From positions 310,001-374,000 of the forward strand of contig CP150581.1 of the NCBI GenBank assembly GCA_049487715.1: DNA of 64,000 bases, read 5' to 3'. The notes beneath the pieces were generated by a model. It was not told the origin of the DNA. It searched no databases and saw only the letters and a list, made by a program, of their open reading frames with translations. Position 1 is the stretch's first letter; each line of letters starts with the position of its first letter. The position numbers and the translations under genes were made by a program. Origin of the DNA: Pycnococcus provasolii. Lineage: Eukaryota > Chlorophyta > Pseudoscourfieldiophyceae > Pseudoscourfieldiales. Below, in pieces: positions 36,524-46,619 of this stretch.

Positions 36524-39500
36524 ATGTCGTTCGTGCGCCAACTTCGTGTATCTGGGTGGTCGCCGCCGTGCTTTCTCGCGCTCGCTGTGCTCTTCACGTC
36601 GCTGTCTGTGCCATACGTCCTCCTGAAACAACACGCGGTACTGCACGGTGGCGGGGGAGGATCGTCGACGCAAGACGGACTCGCACAGGCGGTGAACGAA
36701 CTGCTCGAGAAACACGTGCTATGCACGCAGAGTAAGGCAAAGGCGGCGACACTTGGCCTCTCGACGTTCCTGAAGGTGGAGAAGGCGGGACACGGAACAA
36801 GGTCGACGTACCGCATAATCAAGCACAAGTGGGAAACGCTACCGGAAGGCCGGCGCAACTGCCGTGGAGGCTTGCCGTCGAAGGAGAGCGTGCGGAGAGC
36901 AGCCACAGCACACCTCGGCGCGTTCGCGGCGTGCGGCTCTGCGACGGGATACGCCTTCTATCTGGCCACCGACTCGACGCTGCGCGACTATGTCCGAAGC
37001 CGCGACGCTGCCATGTCCGTTGACCTCGGTGACGCCAGCGTTCTCGAGGACACGGACGCGCTCGCGACGGCGCTTGCAAGTCAGCCAAAGAAGAAACCGC
37101 AAATACTGCTCACCCCGCATGAGGAGGTGGAGAAGCGACGCTGGCGCGACGTGTGCCTCTTCAGCGGCACGCTGCCTGACTGGGGACCGCGCAACGAGCG
37201 TGCAAGTGCGAGCAAATGCGGCCATCGAATCTACGTCAACGGGCCAACGACGACTGTCGAGTGCTCGCCGCCGGACGCTCCGCAGACGGGAGAACGCGCC
37301 ATTGCCATTGCTATCGCCGAGTCTGACGCCAAGCAGGGCATAACAGGCACCAAGCCTGGTAGCGCGAAGACCGTCCTGCCGTGCCTCCTCAGCTGCGCGA
37401 AGGAGGGCAGGGAGGTGATACTTAGCCGACCGCCTGGATGGTTGAGAGGTGGAGGCAGCCGTGCGATGCGCGCGACGACTGCGGAGGACCTTCCGAAAAA
37501 AACGGGTCTTGGGTGGATCTTTGCCACAAAAATGGCCAATGCGCACCTCATTTGGCTCCCCAGCGCCGTGCGCAACCCGCTCGATCCGCTCCAGCTGCTG
37601 CATGACGTAGTGATGCCATACCTGAGCTCAATGGAGACGCCGGAACGCGAAAAGAGAAGGCTCAACTTAACCGCCCATGAAGACAATTCTGGCGATGAGT
37701 CAGAGCTTGATCTGCCCGACCCGCCATCGCGATTTATCCTCATGCACGCGGGTGGGGGTGGCGCGGGCAATGCTCTCGAGAAGCCTAGCAAGCATGGTTC
37801 TGGAGCGAGCTCCGCCTTTCCCGATGACGTCCTTGCACATGCGAAGTCGATCCTCGCGCCTTTCGCACTGAAACCTCCAATAGCCATGTCGGAGCTGCCG
37901 AAGCGTGTGCGCCTTGAGGACGCCATCATTGGGACGGATGTCCCGTATGGTGCTGAGGGATGGGGGCGTGGCGCTCTGCGCCTTCGTGACAAGGGCCTTA
38001 TGAGCCTTGCGGATCTCTGCACATTCGTTCGAAGGTACGAGAATCACGACCTGAACTGGCGCGTAAAGTGCCCTCGTGCAGTCGTTTGCCTGGAGCCAAG
38101 TCCTCCCCTTGCGCCGCTCACAAAAGCTCTCGCAGCCCTGGAAGCACACTATGGTGTTCCACGCGGCGTGACGCTCCCGCGGTGTGACGCCCTAAAGCGA
38201 GCGCGTGACGAAGAGGAGGAGCGTAAGAAGCGCCACGCAGCCGATGGTGAATCGGACTCGGGTGATAATAATGGAACTGACAACACCTCCGAGTCTAACG
38301 CTGACTCAGGTGCTGATTTTGACGACGACGACGCAGAAGACTCAAAAGTGGAACCAGCATCATCTCAGGATGGCGAACGTCGAAGGCGCAGATCATTGCT
38401 TGATGAAGATTGCGTGGACGACACGATTCGTGTTGTACTTGCAAGCCACGATGCGTCAATCCTTCCAAGCATTTCAGCATTTCGTGACGCGATTGCAGCG
38501 GAGCAGAAGAATGGCCGAATGATCGAGGTCGACGAAGTAGATTCGGCGGACTTTGGACTAGAGACTGCGATGCAGATGGCGGGCAAGATTGACGTACTCA
38601 TCGCATCAACAGGTTCTGCCGTCGGAACACTTGCCCCATTCCTTCCCGACGGCGCTGTGGTTGTAGCGGTTGGACCACCGATGGGCGCCGCTTCTCTCGG
38701 CGGGGGCATCAGTCGTTCAAGCATGAAACGTCGTAAACGGCGTCGAGATGTGCAACGCGCGATCATACCGCGCCGTGGTGGACTGCGATACATCGAGTGG
38801 AATCCACCACCTCTAGAGGATGCTCTTAAGGTGCTGCAAAGCGCGAGCAAGTCTAAGCATAGCGGCGGGTGGGCCTCTAATCCGCACGACCGAAACAAGC
38901 AAAAGAGTGAGAAAAATCTGGTGGGAAAAATTCTCGGCAGCTCTCACGGTGGCACGTCGCAAAGCGAGGTTGACGACGACACGGCTTCTAGCAAATCGAC
39001 GCGCACGGAAGACGACGCCATCGCCACTTCTTCTGAAGCGGAGGATGACGCGACAGACCCGATTGAGGAAGTCGATGTGGATTCTCCCGACGCCACAGAC
39101 GAGGAGGACAACGACGTGAAGGAAGAATCGGCGTTACCAGACATTGATGGCAATTTGGACAATGAAAGAGAGGAAAACGAAGAAGATGCTTCTGTCGAAC
39201 GTCGGAGAAGAATGCAGAGCGCTCGTAAGCGCCGCGCGAACGCCGAGTTGATGGAGCGCGACTTTGGGGCATCATCTTCGCCTTCTTCTCACGACGCGGA
39301 TGGGAAGGAAGTTGACGCTGACGCTGACGCTGACGCTGACGGCGAGTCGGAGAACAATGACCAGCAGGACAGCGAACTCACATTCGAGGCGGCAGACGAA
39401 GAGTCAAGCTCTTCGGATGTCGAGGAAGTTGATACATCTGAGGGTGTGGATACGAGCATAGAGGATGACAGTGGTAGCGCTTCCGCACCTGCATCCGATG

Positions 39501-39703
39501 GCGGCGAAGACAGGTCTGATATCTCTGCTCCGGACGACGAGTCGACGCCATTCCGTTACTCTTCGGAGAAGAGTCGCAGCACCATGGAGCGCGAGTGGGT
39601 CTTCTCAGTCGTAAGGCTGAGCATGGATCTTGTAGGCATGGGCGTGGGCGACGCGACGCCCGGCGCGACGGACCTGCAGGAGAGGTCCTACCTTCGACGA
39701 TGA
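36524..39703 (+). CDS. GT61-like (DUF563) type II glycosyltransferase with acidic tail
   Basis: The 1059-residue protein starts at the ATG at 36524 with a short basic tail and a signal anchor (PPCFLALAVLFTSLSVPYVL), so a Golgi type II topology is expected. Residues about 170-700 look like a diverged GT61 (DUF563) enzyme: VCLFSGTLPDWG near the start, HLIWLPSAVRNPLDPLQLLH in the middle, and late on AMQMAGKIDVLIASTGSAVG followed by APFLPDGAVVVAV, equivalent to the family's 'DVLVGxHGAGLTNxxFLPPG'. The conserved His-Gly is replaced by Thr-Gly. A GAP of Asp/Ser/Asn repeats interrupts the catalytic region (about 590-630), and the last 250 residues are acidic and disordered. GT61 members add xylose, arabinose or GlcNAc. 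The substrate is unknown. Confidence 0.65.
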   Translation: MSFVRQLRVSGWSPPCFLALAVLFTSLSVPYVLLKQHAVLHGGGGGSSTQDGLAQAVNELLEKHVLCTQSKAKAATLGLSTFLKVEKAGHGTRSTYRIIKHKWETLPEGRRNCRGGLPSKESVRRAATAHLGAFAACGSATGYAFYLATDSTLRDYVRSRDAAMSVDLGDASVLEDTDALATALASQPKKKPQILLTPHEEVEKRRWRDVCLFSGTLPDWGPRNERASASKCGHRIYVNGPTTTVECSPPDAPQTGERAIAIAIAESDAKQGITGTKPGSAKTVLPCLLSCAKEGREVILSRPPGWLRGGGSRAMRATTAEDLPKKTGLGWIFATKMANAHLIWLPSAVRNPLDPLQLLHDVVMPYLSSMETPEREKRRLNLTAHEDNSGDESELDLPDPPSRFILMHAGGGGAGNALEKPSKHGSGASSAFPDDVLAHAKSILAPFALKPPIAMSELPKRVRLEDAIIGTDVPYGAEGWGRGALRLRDKGLMSLADLCTFVRRYENHDLNWRVKCPRAVVCLEPSPPLAPLTKALAALEAHYGVPRGVTLPRCDALKRARDEEEERKKRHAADGESDSGDNNGTDNTSESNADSGADFDDDDAEDSKVEPASSQDGERRRRRSLLDEDCVDDTIRVVLASHDASILPSISAFRDAIAAEQKNGRMIEVDEVDSADFGLETAMQMAGKIDVLIASTGSAVGTLAPFLPDGAVVVAVGPPMGAASLGGGISRSSMKRRKRRRDVQRAIIPRRGGLRYIEWNPPPLEDALKVLQSASKSKHSGGWASNPHDRNKQKSEKNLVGKILGSSHGGTSQSEVDDDTASSKSTRTEDDAIATSSEAEDDATDPIEEVDVDSPDATDEEDNDVKEESALPDIDGNLDNEREENEEDASVERRRRMQSARKRRANAELMERDFGASSSPSSHDADGKEVDADADADADGESENNDQQDSELTFEAADEESSSSDVEEVDTSEGVDTSIEDDSGSASAPASDGGEDRSDISAPDDESTPFRYSSEKSRSTMEREWVFSVVRLSMDLVGMGVGDATPGATDLQERSYLRR

Positions 39704-39714
39704 AGTTGAATATG

Positions 39715-39719
39715 TGTAA
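39715..39719 (+). terminator. TGTAA poly(A) signal of the GT61-like gene
   Basis: TGTAA, 12 nt after the stop. Confidence 0.55.
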
Positions 39720-40149
39720 CTATAATGCAGAATAAAAAAGCTCACACTTAAAGCCGATCCCTCGGCGAAAATAACGGGTTGTTGTGCGTACGTTGAATCG
39801 GATTACCACCCGTATCCTGCGACGTTGTTGCCGAAGGCTGTGCACCACGTCCGGCCGCAAACCAACACGGCGACAAACCAACGCGGCCGCAAACCAAGAG
39901 GAACCAGTTCGGGGTTACAGAAAAATAAAACGAAACGAAGAGGCATTTTGCGCATCAAACCCCAAACAAAATGCATCTAGGGTATCTCTTCCAACAGTCC
40001 TCCAACGACCTGTCACCAACGAAGGGAACGAACGAACGGTTTCTTGCCCGTCGCCTCCTACATACAGTACATAGGTGGTCCTTTGCAAACAACCACCCAC
40101 GCTTTGCAAAGTCTGACGGTCAATACAGGCGGTGCGAGGTGCTCAAGTA

Positions 40150-40753
40150 CAGTCTATTGACCCAAAATGGACCCCCCTTTGGCCGTTACGTGGTACGGTA
40201 CTATGCCCTGGTCAGTTTGTGGCGATAGGTAGCTCGTTGGAAAGCTCTCTGAAAAATATTCGTTGCCCAAGACTCAGCGCGGCACACCGAGCACCACTGC
40301 GAACACGAGGGAGCGACGAATAGCACCACCCAACACACGGGGTGACCCATTTTGGCCCCCCCCCCGGATTTCCCGACCAGAATGGTCGGGAATCCCCCCC
40401 GGGGAAGGTTGCAAGTTTTGTTCGAGGATCCCCGATCATTTTTTTGGGTTTCCCCCGATGGTTTTCCTCTATTTTTTACTTGGTATGATTTTCAAGGCCA
40501 AATATCACATTTTTACCCTTGTTTTGTTCGGTTCGTTTGGATGGGGTGTGTTAGAGGAAATTGAGAGCTTTCCAACGAGCCACGCAAAGTGGCAGACGGT
40601 GAAGTAAAAGATATAACGCAGGGGGACGACCGGGAGGCTAAATAAATGAAAATTTGAACGGGGAATCCCGACTAAAGTAAATTTGGGGAAATTTCCCGAC
40701 CTGTCGGGGGGGGTCCATTTTAGGGGGGGGGTCCATTTTGGGTCAATAGACTG
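40150..40753. mobile_element. Tc1/mariner-like MITE (non-autonomous)
   Basis: The ends are perfect inverted repeats: CAGTCTATTGACCCAAAATG at 40150 and its complement ending at 40753, continuing through GGACCCCCC for at least 27 bp. Each end is flanked by TA (40148-40149 and 40754-40755), the target duplication of Tc1/mariner elements, whose ends also typically start CAGT. Inner arms are partly inverted too (GCTCGTTGGAAAGCTCTC near 40232 against its complement near 40567), and a TTCCCGACCAGAATGGTCGG palindrome sits near 40370. There is no transposase frame. At 604 bp it is a typical miniature inverted-repeat element and looks recent. Confidence 0.88.
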
Positions 40754-41215
40754 TACAGTACGTCGGCACTCTACCCTACAGTAATGCGCTCTACATACAG
40801 TAAAGGGCAACTGTCAGATTGTGAAGCTGTGAGCTAACAGCACCCGTGGCCGTGGGACGACCCTTCGAAGCCGTGAATGGGTGGGGCTGGAAGACCGTGA
40901 AGTGTAGAACGAACCTTTTTTAAGGGTGATTGATTGGGAGAAGCGATTCCGTGAAGTTCCGTCGGGCCGTCGGGGAAATAATAATGAACTCCGGGAACTC
41001 GGGGAACGGAACTGGTTATTTCGGAGTGGAGTGGTTTCATATTCCCGATCAGTTCAGTTGCAGTGACCCCCGGGGGGTTTGGCCGACGACGCCATTTCCA
41101 TTCCAAACCACTTCATTCTCGTTAAACGCCTTAAGGGTGTTGCTTGAAACGTGTCCTCAGCTGACTGCTATTCACTTCAGCTTACTTTTTAGTAGTACTG
41201 TAAAGGTCACTAAAT

Positions 41216-43417
41216 ATGCCTCGCTCTGCCGTTCGCGTGTTCCTGCGCAACCGTCCCGTCGGAGGCGCGTCTGACGCGTTCCGCGTACAGGCGGACCACA
41301 AGACGGTTCTCGCCATGATGCACAAGAGCGACAAGGGACTCGTCAACAACCAGCAGGACTCCATGACGTTCAAGTTCGACTCCATCCTGCAGGACGCCTC
41401 GCAGGAGGAGGTGTTCAACGCAGCGGCACTTGACGTCGTCGAGTCCGTCGTCGAGGGTGTCAACGGAACGATTTTCGCGTACGGTCAAACGGGCTCGGGG
41501 AAGACGTTCACGATTAGCGGCGAGAACTCGTCGTACGTACAGCGAGGCATCATCCCGCGAACGGCGCACCACATCTTCCGCGAAATCGACATGAGAGTCG
41601 ACCGCGAGGTCACCGTGCGGTGCAGCTTCCTCGAAATCTACAACGAGGAGCTCTACGACCTCTTCACCGACTCGCCGGGCTCACCCGCGCCCCTCGCCGT
41701 CGTCGAGGAGAACGGCGTGACAAAAATTCGCGGCCTGACGAAGCGCGTTGTCGCCAGCGAGGAGGAAGCACTCGCGATGTTCTTCTCCGGGGAGGCGGCA
41801 AGGAGTACCGCCAGGCACACGCTGAACGACCAGAGTAGCCGTAGCCACTGCATATTCACACTGTACCTCGAGACGAGGCAGGGCGGCGACGCCGACGAGC
41901 GCGTGATTCAGAGCAAGATTAACCTTGTCGACCTTGCCGGTTCGGAGCGCACGAAGAAGACGGACGTCAGCGGCCAGACGCTGATTGAGGCGTCGTACAT
42001 TAACAAGAGTCTCACGTTCCTCGAGCAGGCTGTGAACGCCATCACGAAGAAGACGCCCGGCCACATCCCGTACCGCAACTCGCAGCTGACTTGTGTGCTC
42101 AAGGATGCCATCGGTGGAAACTGCAAGACGTCAATGATTGCATGTGTTTGGCCCGAGTCGGCGCACGCGGAGGAGACGGTCTCCACGCTTCGCTTTGCGA
42201 GCCGCGTCAAGCTGCTGACGACGAACCCCGTCGTGAACGAGAAGGACGATCCCGCGCTTCTTGCACGCCGCTACCTGAGGCAGCTCACGGAGCTGAAGCA
42301 GGAGCTCGCGATGCGCGACGCCTTCGCCGGCCGTGGACGCGTGGACTACGACATCTCCGAGATGACGCGCATGCAGATTGGCGAGAACGTGCAGCGATTC
42401 CTCGACAGCGAGGACACGGCGGACGACGTCGACATGCTCGAGATTGTTGGCGTCAAGCACGTCAAGGAGACTTTCAAGGCATTCAAGTACAAATATCTGC
42501 AGCTGAAGGCGACGCTCGGCGAGGGTGGTTCGGTGGCGGTGGGCGACAAGCGCCTGGAAACCGCAGGTACGGACTCCGGCGCGCTTGGCGGCGACGTGGC
42601 TGCGGAGGGAGGTGAGGCTCTCGTCGGCGATGCCGAGGGTGGCGCGGGCATGTCCGTTGGAGGCGAGGCTCCAGCATCCGCGCGTCCGACAGAGGCTGAG
42701 GAGGCTGCAGCGCGAGGCGAGGCGGCCGCTGCGCCCGCTCCCGTGCTTGAGAACGAGCAGAGCCGCATGAGCAGCTTGCTCGGCGGCGCTGCGGCTGGCG
42801 GTGGCATGATGGGATCAGGCACCGATCGCCGAGACGCGTACGAGGTGTACAAGAAGTCGGAGGGTGCCGCTCTGGCTGAGTCGCTGCGCCTGAGCATAGC
42901 CTCGGCGCGCGAGGCTAAGAAGTCAGCAGCTGACCTAGGCCGAGAGCTCAACGCCCTCAAGATTAAGATTGACACGCTGAGCAACTCCGTGGGAAAGATC
43001 GAGGAGGGCACACGAATGGAGGCGGACCGGCTAGAGGCTCACAAGCAGCTGAAGGCTGCCAAGGCTGAGTACCGGTCGTCGTTCGACACGTTCAAGCTGG
43101 CGAAGACGTCTTCGATGGCTGCGGACGAAACGGTGCAGCAGGCGCGCACCGCGCTCGTCGACGCGTTTGAGGCTTGGTACACGGCGCTTCTCGATAAGGC
43201 TGCTAAGGAGGAGGATGCCGCGGAGGAGTTCGAGCGCGTGATGGCTGAGCGCGTGATGAGCTCTGATCCGGAGTCCGCGGCGTTCCACGCGGCGCGTCGT
43301 GAGGCTGGTCGTTTCGCGAAGGCTGCCCCCGCGTCGGCGTTCGCGGGCCGGAAGAGCGGCGGCATTCAGGCGCGCAAGACGGAGCAGAAGACACGCGCCT
43401 TCTTCGGACTCGAGTGA
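41216..43417 (+). CDS. Kinesin-9 family motor (KIF9/KLP1 type)
   Basis: Kinesin-9 motors are cilium-specific; Chlamydomonas KLP1 sits on the C2 microtubule of the central pair. The 733-residue protein has an N-terminal motor with P-loop GQTGSGKT at 90-97, switch I NDQSSRSH, switch II DLAGSE and the INKSLTFLEQAVNAI and YRNSQLTCVLKDAIGG segments. Just after the motor comes the kinesin-9 hallmark region: QLTELKQELAMRDAFAGRGR, SEMTRMQIGENVQRFL and VKHVKETFKAFKYKYLQLK. A disordered Ala/Gly/Glu stretch (about 440-540) and a C-terminal coiled coil follow. Start is the first ATG. It lies upstream of, and co-oriented with, the disordered 931-residue protein gene, and 6 kb from CFAP57. Confidence 0.93.
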   Translation: MPRSAVRVFLRNRPVGGASDAFRVQADHKTVLAMMHKSDKGLVNNQQDSMTFKFDSILQDASQEEVFNAAALDVVESVVEGVNGTIFAYGQTGSGKTFTISGENSSYVQRGIIPRTAHHIFREIDMRVDREVTVRCSFLEIYNEELYDLFTDSPGSPAPLAVVEENGVTKIRGLTKRVVASEEEALAMFFSGEAARSTARHTLNDQSSRSHCIFTLYLETRQGGDADERVIQSKINLVDLAGSERTKKTDVSGQTLIEASYINKSLTFLEQAVNAITKKTPGHIPYRNSQLTCVLKDAIGGNCKTSMIACVWPESAHAEETVSTLRFASRVKLLTTNPVVNEKDDPALLARRYLRQLTELKQELAMRDAFAGRGRVDYDISEMTRMQIGENVQRFLDSEDTADDVDMLEIVGVKHVKETFKAFKYKYLQLKATLGEGGSVAVGDKRLETAGTDSGALGGDVAAEGGEALVGDAEGGAGMSVGGEAPASARPTEAEEAAARGEAAAAPAPVLENEQSRMSSLLGGAAAGGGMMGSGTDRRDAYEVYKKSEGAALAESLRLSIASAREAKKSAADLGRELNALKIKIDTLSNSVGKIEEGTRMEADRLEAHKQLKAAKAEYRSSFDTFKLAKTSSMAADETVQQARTALVDAFEAWYTALLDKAAKEEDAAEEFERVMAERVMSSDPESAAFHAARREAGRFAKAAPASAFAGRKSGGIQARKTEQKTRAFFGLE

Positions 43418-43747
43418 CGGTGAAGTAAGTGAGTAAGTAAATGCACACCTACTGAAAACTGCAAGATGCAAGGAGGGATCCCCCCCTCCCCCCCCAAAAG
43501 AGAGTTCGTGGGATTTTCCCCCCTGGACCTCCTCCTGCCGCTCCTGGGGACTTCCACCTGGGGATCCACCCGGGTACGGGAGACGAAACCCGAAACCGAG
43601 TTTGCCTGGCGCCATTTCCCTCGGGACCCCCCGCCAGAAAGCAGTGGGCAAAGCAGGCCTGCCAAGGTTGCCATTCTCAAAACTGTGCACAAGCCTGCTT
43701 TCCATTCCCATTCCGCTGACTCGCGTTTATTTGTGCGTGCCGTCCTC
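43418..43747. other. Spacer between kinesin-9 and the 931-residue protein gene
   Basis: It has C-rich runs (CCCCCCCTCCCCCCCC) at about 43478-43495. The downstream frame is open through it, but composition and context suggest 5' UTR/promoter. Confidence 0.4.
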
Positions 43748-46543
43748 ATGCCGCTCCCGATCCGCACGCGTCCCTCGCTTGACGACCCGGTTCGCACACG
43801 TGCTATCTTTGATAGGGCGTGGAAGTCACCGCCACCCACAATTGGTGGGGGTCGTGCTTTTAGTAGTGCGGTGCAACAGGTAGCATTCAGTCCTCCTCTT
43901 AATTCGCATTCTCCTGGTGATGCTGCGGCTGCGTCGCCTCCCGCTGTGTCCCCCCGGGGTGGTGCCGGAGTCTATGGCTCCGGAATGGCGGCTCCGGGGT
44001 CAAGCCCGCGAAACAACGTTGGTGGTAACGGCGGCAGTCACCGCGTTGGTGGTGGGGACGTCGTCGTTGACGTTGACGTTGACGCGTCGAGGAACGGCAA
44101 TGTGGGAGGGAGAAATGCACCGGCGTCGGCGTCGGCGTCGGCGCAGCAACAAACGACAGGAGGGGGAGGAGCGACGCAGCAGCAGATGGTGCGCCCAAGA
44201 GCGTCGTACGGAGGGGGAGGGGGAGTCGCGGCGTCGGCAGAACCTGCAAACCTCGTTCGGCGCAGATTCGACGCGCTCGTACGAACAAGCCCGGTCGCGC
44301 GAGCACTCGGGGGACCGGGATACCTCGCACGTGCTGCATCAGCGAACAACGCGCACTCAACTGGCGACATTCCTATCACGGCGTGGAGCCTCCTGCGACT
44401 ACCCGACGACGACGCGCAGTCGGGAGGAACGAGCGGTGCAACCGTCGCAATAACTGGTACGGGCGCCGACTCAACCGTCGTTACCACGGGTGTCGTGCTC
44501 GAGCGCCTGGGCGCGCGGCGCATCAAGTGCAGGCGGCAGCGAGGGACACAGGTGATTACGGTCATACTGCAGGGCGATATGGATGCATCAGCACTACGGG
44601 CGAGAGGATTTGGTGGACCAGTCGAGCGCACATTCGTGCATGGTTTCCCACCCGTCTGGCAAGGCATACTCATTGCAGACAGTCTCGCCAAGAAGAGTGA
44701 GACGGATGTTGACACAAGACAACCGCATGCTGGGCCATCGGACAACACGCCGAAAAGAATGGCGACTCCGAGTAACAGTGATGCCGGCAACGACGACGAC
44801 AGCGACGACGACGTGCCAATCGCACTCACGGCCATCGATGACGACGATGACGACGGCGGCGGCGGCGACCAGCTGCTAGAACCTGAGCCTGAACCCAAGC
44901 CTGCGCGTCGCCAGCCTCGTTCTGCTCCAGCAGGCACGTCAAATGCACGAAAAGCTACGACTCATGTGCCGGCATCCCCGCCGGGCGCCAGTAAGGAGCT
45001 TCGCAATCTGCTGGACCAGAACATTCCCGCCCGTCGTGATTCTGGCACGGCGGCTGAGTCGAGCCGTGCAAGCGGGCGCAGGCGCAACACACCTAAGGCT
45101 TGGTGGGCAGAAACTGTGGACTTGACAGGAGGCAATGACAAAGAGGCGAAGAAGGCACTTGCAGATGCGAAGGCGAAGAAGGAAGCTGCGGATGCACCGC
45201 CTCCAGCACGTTCACGCAAGAAAGTGGTTGGATTTGATCCATGTCGTCCTGCCCAGCAAGGTGACTATGCTGGCCCTCAGCCAGCGCATGACGCAGGCAC
45301 ATCAGGTGCGCAGGCATCTACGCCTCCCCCTCCCCCTCCTGCCTCGACGGCCGCGCGACGGAGACAACGCACTGCGCCAAACACGGTTCCTGTGCGAGCC
45401 CCAAGGGCTCAGACTAGGCCTCCGCCGACGAAAGCGGCGGGTAAGGCGGCAATTAAGCGTGCTGTCGCCAAACCCAAGTCAGCGTCGTCGCTACGCAAAA
45501 AGGCATCGCCTCACGTTGACAGCGACGATAGTGAGCCAGCGTTACAGCCTGCGCCATGTACCTCTCCGGCAAAACGGGTGCCGGGTTCGTCCAAGCCATC
45601 TGTGCGCGCATCACTTGCCGCGGCAGCCGCAGAGGCTCGTAAGAAAGCGCGGGGCGAGGAGCAGGCTGTTCTGAACAAAGCAGCTGCTCTTGCTCCTTAC
45701 CCTGATGTTTCATCACGTAAGGATAGTTCTCTCGTCGTGCAGCCAAAGACCGCAGCTGCTTCAGCCTCGGCTTCGGCACCAGAATGGGCTGAACTGCCGA
45801 CGATGGCGGATGGCGTAGGAGCTGGCGCGGAAACGCGAACTCGCGGTAAAAAACGACTTCGTAAAAAGTCAGGTGATGCCGGCGCTGCTGCCGATGCTGA
45901 GGAGCCGCCGACGAAGCGCCGAGCAAAGGCGCCACGCTTCGGCATTGTCATGTACGAGGACGAGTGCGATGTCGGCATGGGCGAGGGTGTTGCTGTGCCC
46001 GCGCAGCAAGCTCGGGTTGACGGTTGGGGCAAGGCTCTAGCGCGCGCCGCAGGTCGAGCGGTGGGCACCGCGAAGTCTCTCGTCGCCGATGGAACGACTG
46101 AGGTGGCTCCAAGACGCGGCGCGGCTGGTGAGGAGGCGGCGCAGAGAAGGCGTGGTCGAGCAGCAGCCTGGGCGACGAAGGTGAATGCTGCAGCTCCGAC
46201 GACGGAGGGTGGGCTGGCAGGCGCAATGGGCGCGTTAAATGCCGACCAGGCTCGCGGCTTTGTCGAGGAGTTCGGCGAGCGTCGAAGGGCAGGGCGGTAC
46301 GTTGACGCGGCTCTGCGCTCGCAGCGCGCGGTGTCAACCGCGGTATTCGAGGCGCCGCTTCCCTCCATGGAGGAAGGAGTGGGCGCACTTGCACAACCTG
46401 CGCAGCCGGTGGACGCCCCGCAGCATCGCGTCGGCCGCAATTTCGCCGCGTCGGCTGCTGCAGCTGCTGCAGCTGCCGCGACGACCACCGCTCTTGCCGA
46501 GCAGGAGGAAGATGACGCGTTCGAGGATGATGACTACTGGTGA
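43748..46543 (+). CDS. Large disordered Ala/Pro/Lys-rich protein, unknown
   Basis: I do not recognise it. From the ATG at 43748 it has 931 residues; the frame is open 94 codons further up, but that part looks non-coding. One compact segment (about 180-310) is probably folded: PITAWSLLRLPDDD, GVVLERLGARRIKCRRQRGT, QVITVILQGDMDASALRARG and GFPPVWQGILIADSLAKK. The rest is low-complexity and basic, with acidic patches (NDDDSDDDVPIAL), a VDLTG SUMO-interaction-like motif, several KKxxK/KRR nuclear-type signals, poly-Ala and an acidic EEDDAFEDDDYW C-terminus. Composition suggests a nuclear, chromatin-associated protein. That is inference from bias only. Confidence 0.6.
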   Translation: MPLPIRTRPSLDDPVRTRAIFDRAWKSPPPTIGGGRAFSSAVQQVAFSPPLNSHSPGDAAAASPPAVSPRGGAGVYGSGMAAPGSSPRNNVGGNGGSHRVGGGDVVVDVDVDASRNGNVGGRNAPASASASAQQQTTGGGGATQQQMVRPRASYGGGGGVAASAEPANLVRRRFDALVRTSPVARALGGPGYLARAASANNAHSTGDIPITAWSLLRLPDDDAQSGGTSGATVAITGTGADSTVVTTGVVLERLGARRIKCRRQRGTQVITVILQGDMDASALRARGFGGPVERTFVHGFPPVWQGILIADSLAKKSETDVDTRQPHAGPSDNTPKRMATPSNSDAGNDDDSDDDVPIALTAIDDDDDDGGGGDQLLEPEPEPKPARRQPRSAPAGTSNARKATTHVPASPPGASKELRNLLDQNIPARRDSGTAAESSRASGRRRNTPKAWWAETVDLTGGNDKEAKKALADAKAKKEAADAPPPARSRKKVVGFDPCRPAQQGDYAGPQPAHDAGTSGAQASTPPPPPPASTAARRRQRTAPNTVPVRAPRAQTRPPPTKAAGKAAIKRAVAKPKSASSLRKKASPHVDSDDSEPALQPAPCTSPAKRVPGSSKPSVRASLAAAAAEARKKARGEEQAVLNKAAALAPYPDVSSRKDSSLVVQPKTAAASASASAPEWAELPTMADGVGAGAETRTRGKKRLRKKSGDAGAAADAEEPPTKRRAKAPRFGIVMYEDECDVGMGEGVAVPAQQARVDGWGKALARAAGRAVGTAKSLVADGTTEVAPRRGAAGEEAAQRRRGRAAAWATKVNAAAPTTEGGLAGAMGALNADQARGFVEEFGERRRAGRYVDAALRSQRAVSTAVFEAPLPSMEEGVGALAQPAQPVDAPQHRVGRNFAASAAAAAAAAATTTALAEQEEDDAFEDDDYW

Positions 46544-46569
46544 AAAAAAAAACTCATTGTTTGTTGCTT

Positions 46570-46574
46570 TGTAA
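46570..46574 (+). terminator. TGTAA poly(A) signal of the 931-residue protein gene
   Basis: TGTAA, 27 nt after the stop. Confidence 0.5.
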
Positions 46575-46614
46575 ACGTAAGTACTATTTTGTTTTCATTT
46601 TGAGTTTATTGTCT

Positions 46615-46619
46615 TTACA
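46615..46619 (-). terminator. TGTAA poly(A) signal of the PPP1R42-like gene
   Basis: TGTAA on the coding strand immediately after the stop. Confidence 0.45.

Larger units (their letters stand above)
39704..41215. other. Non-coding spacer holding a MITE
   Basis: Apart from the MITE at 40150-40753 I see short CGGCCGCAAACCAA-type repeats near 39850-39900 and unremarkable sequence before the kinesin-9 start. No gene is supported. Confidence 0.5.
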
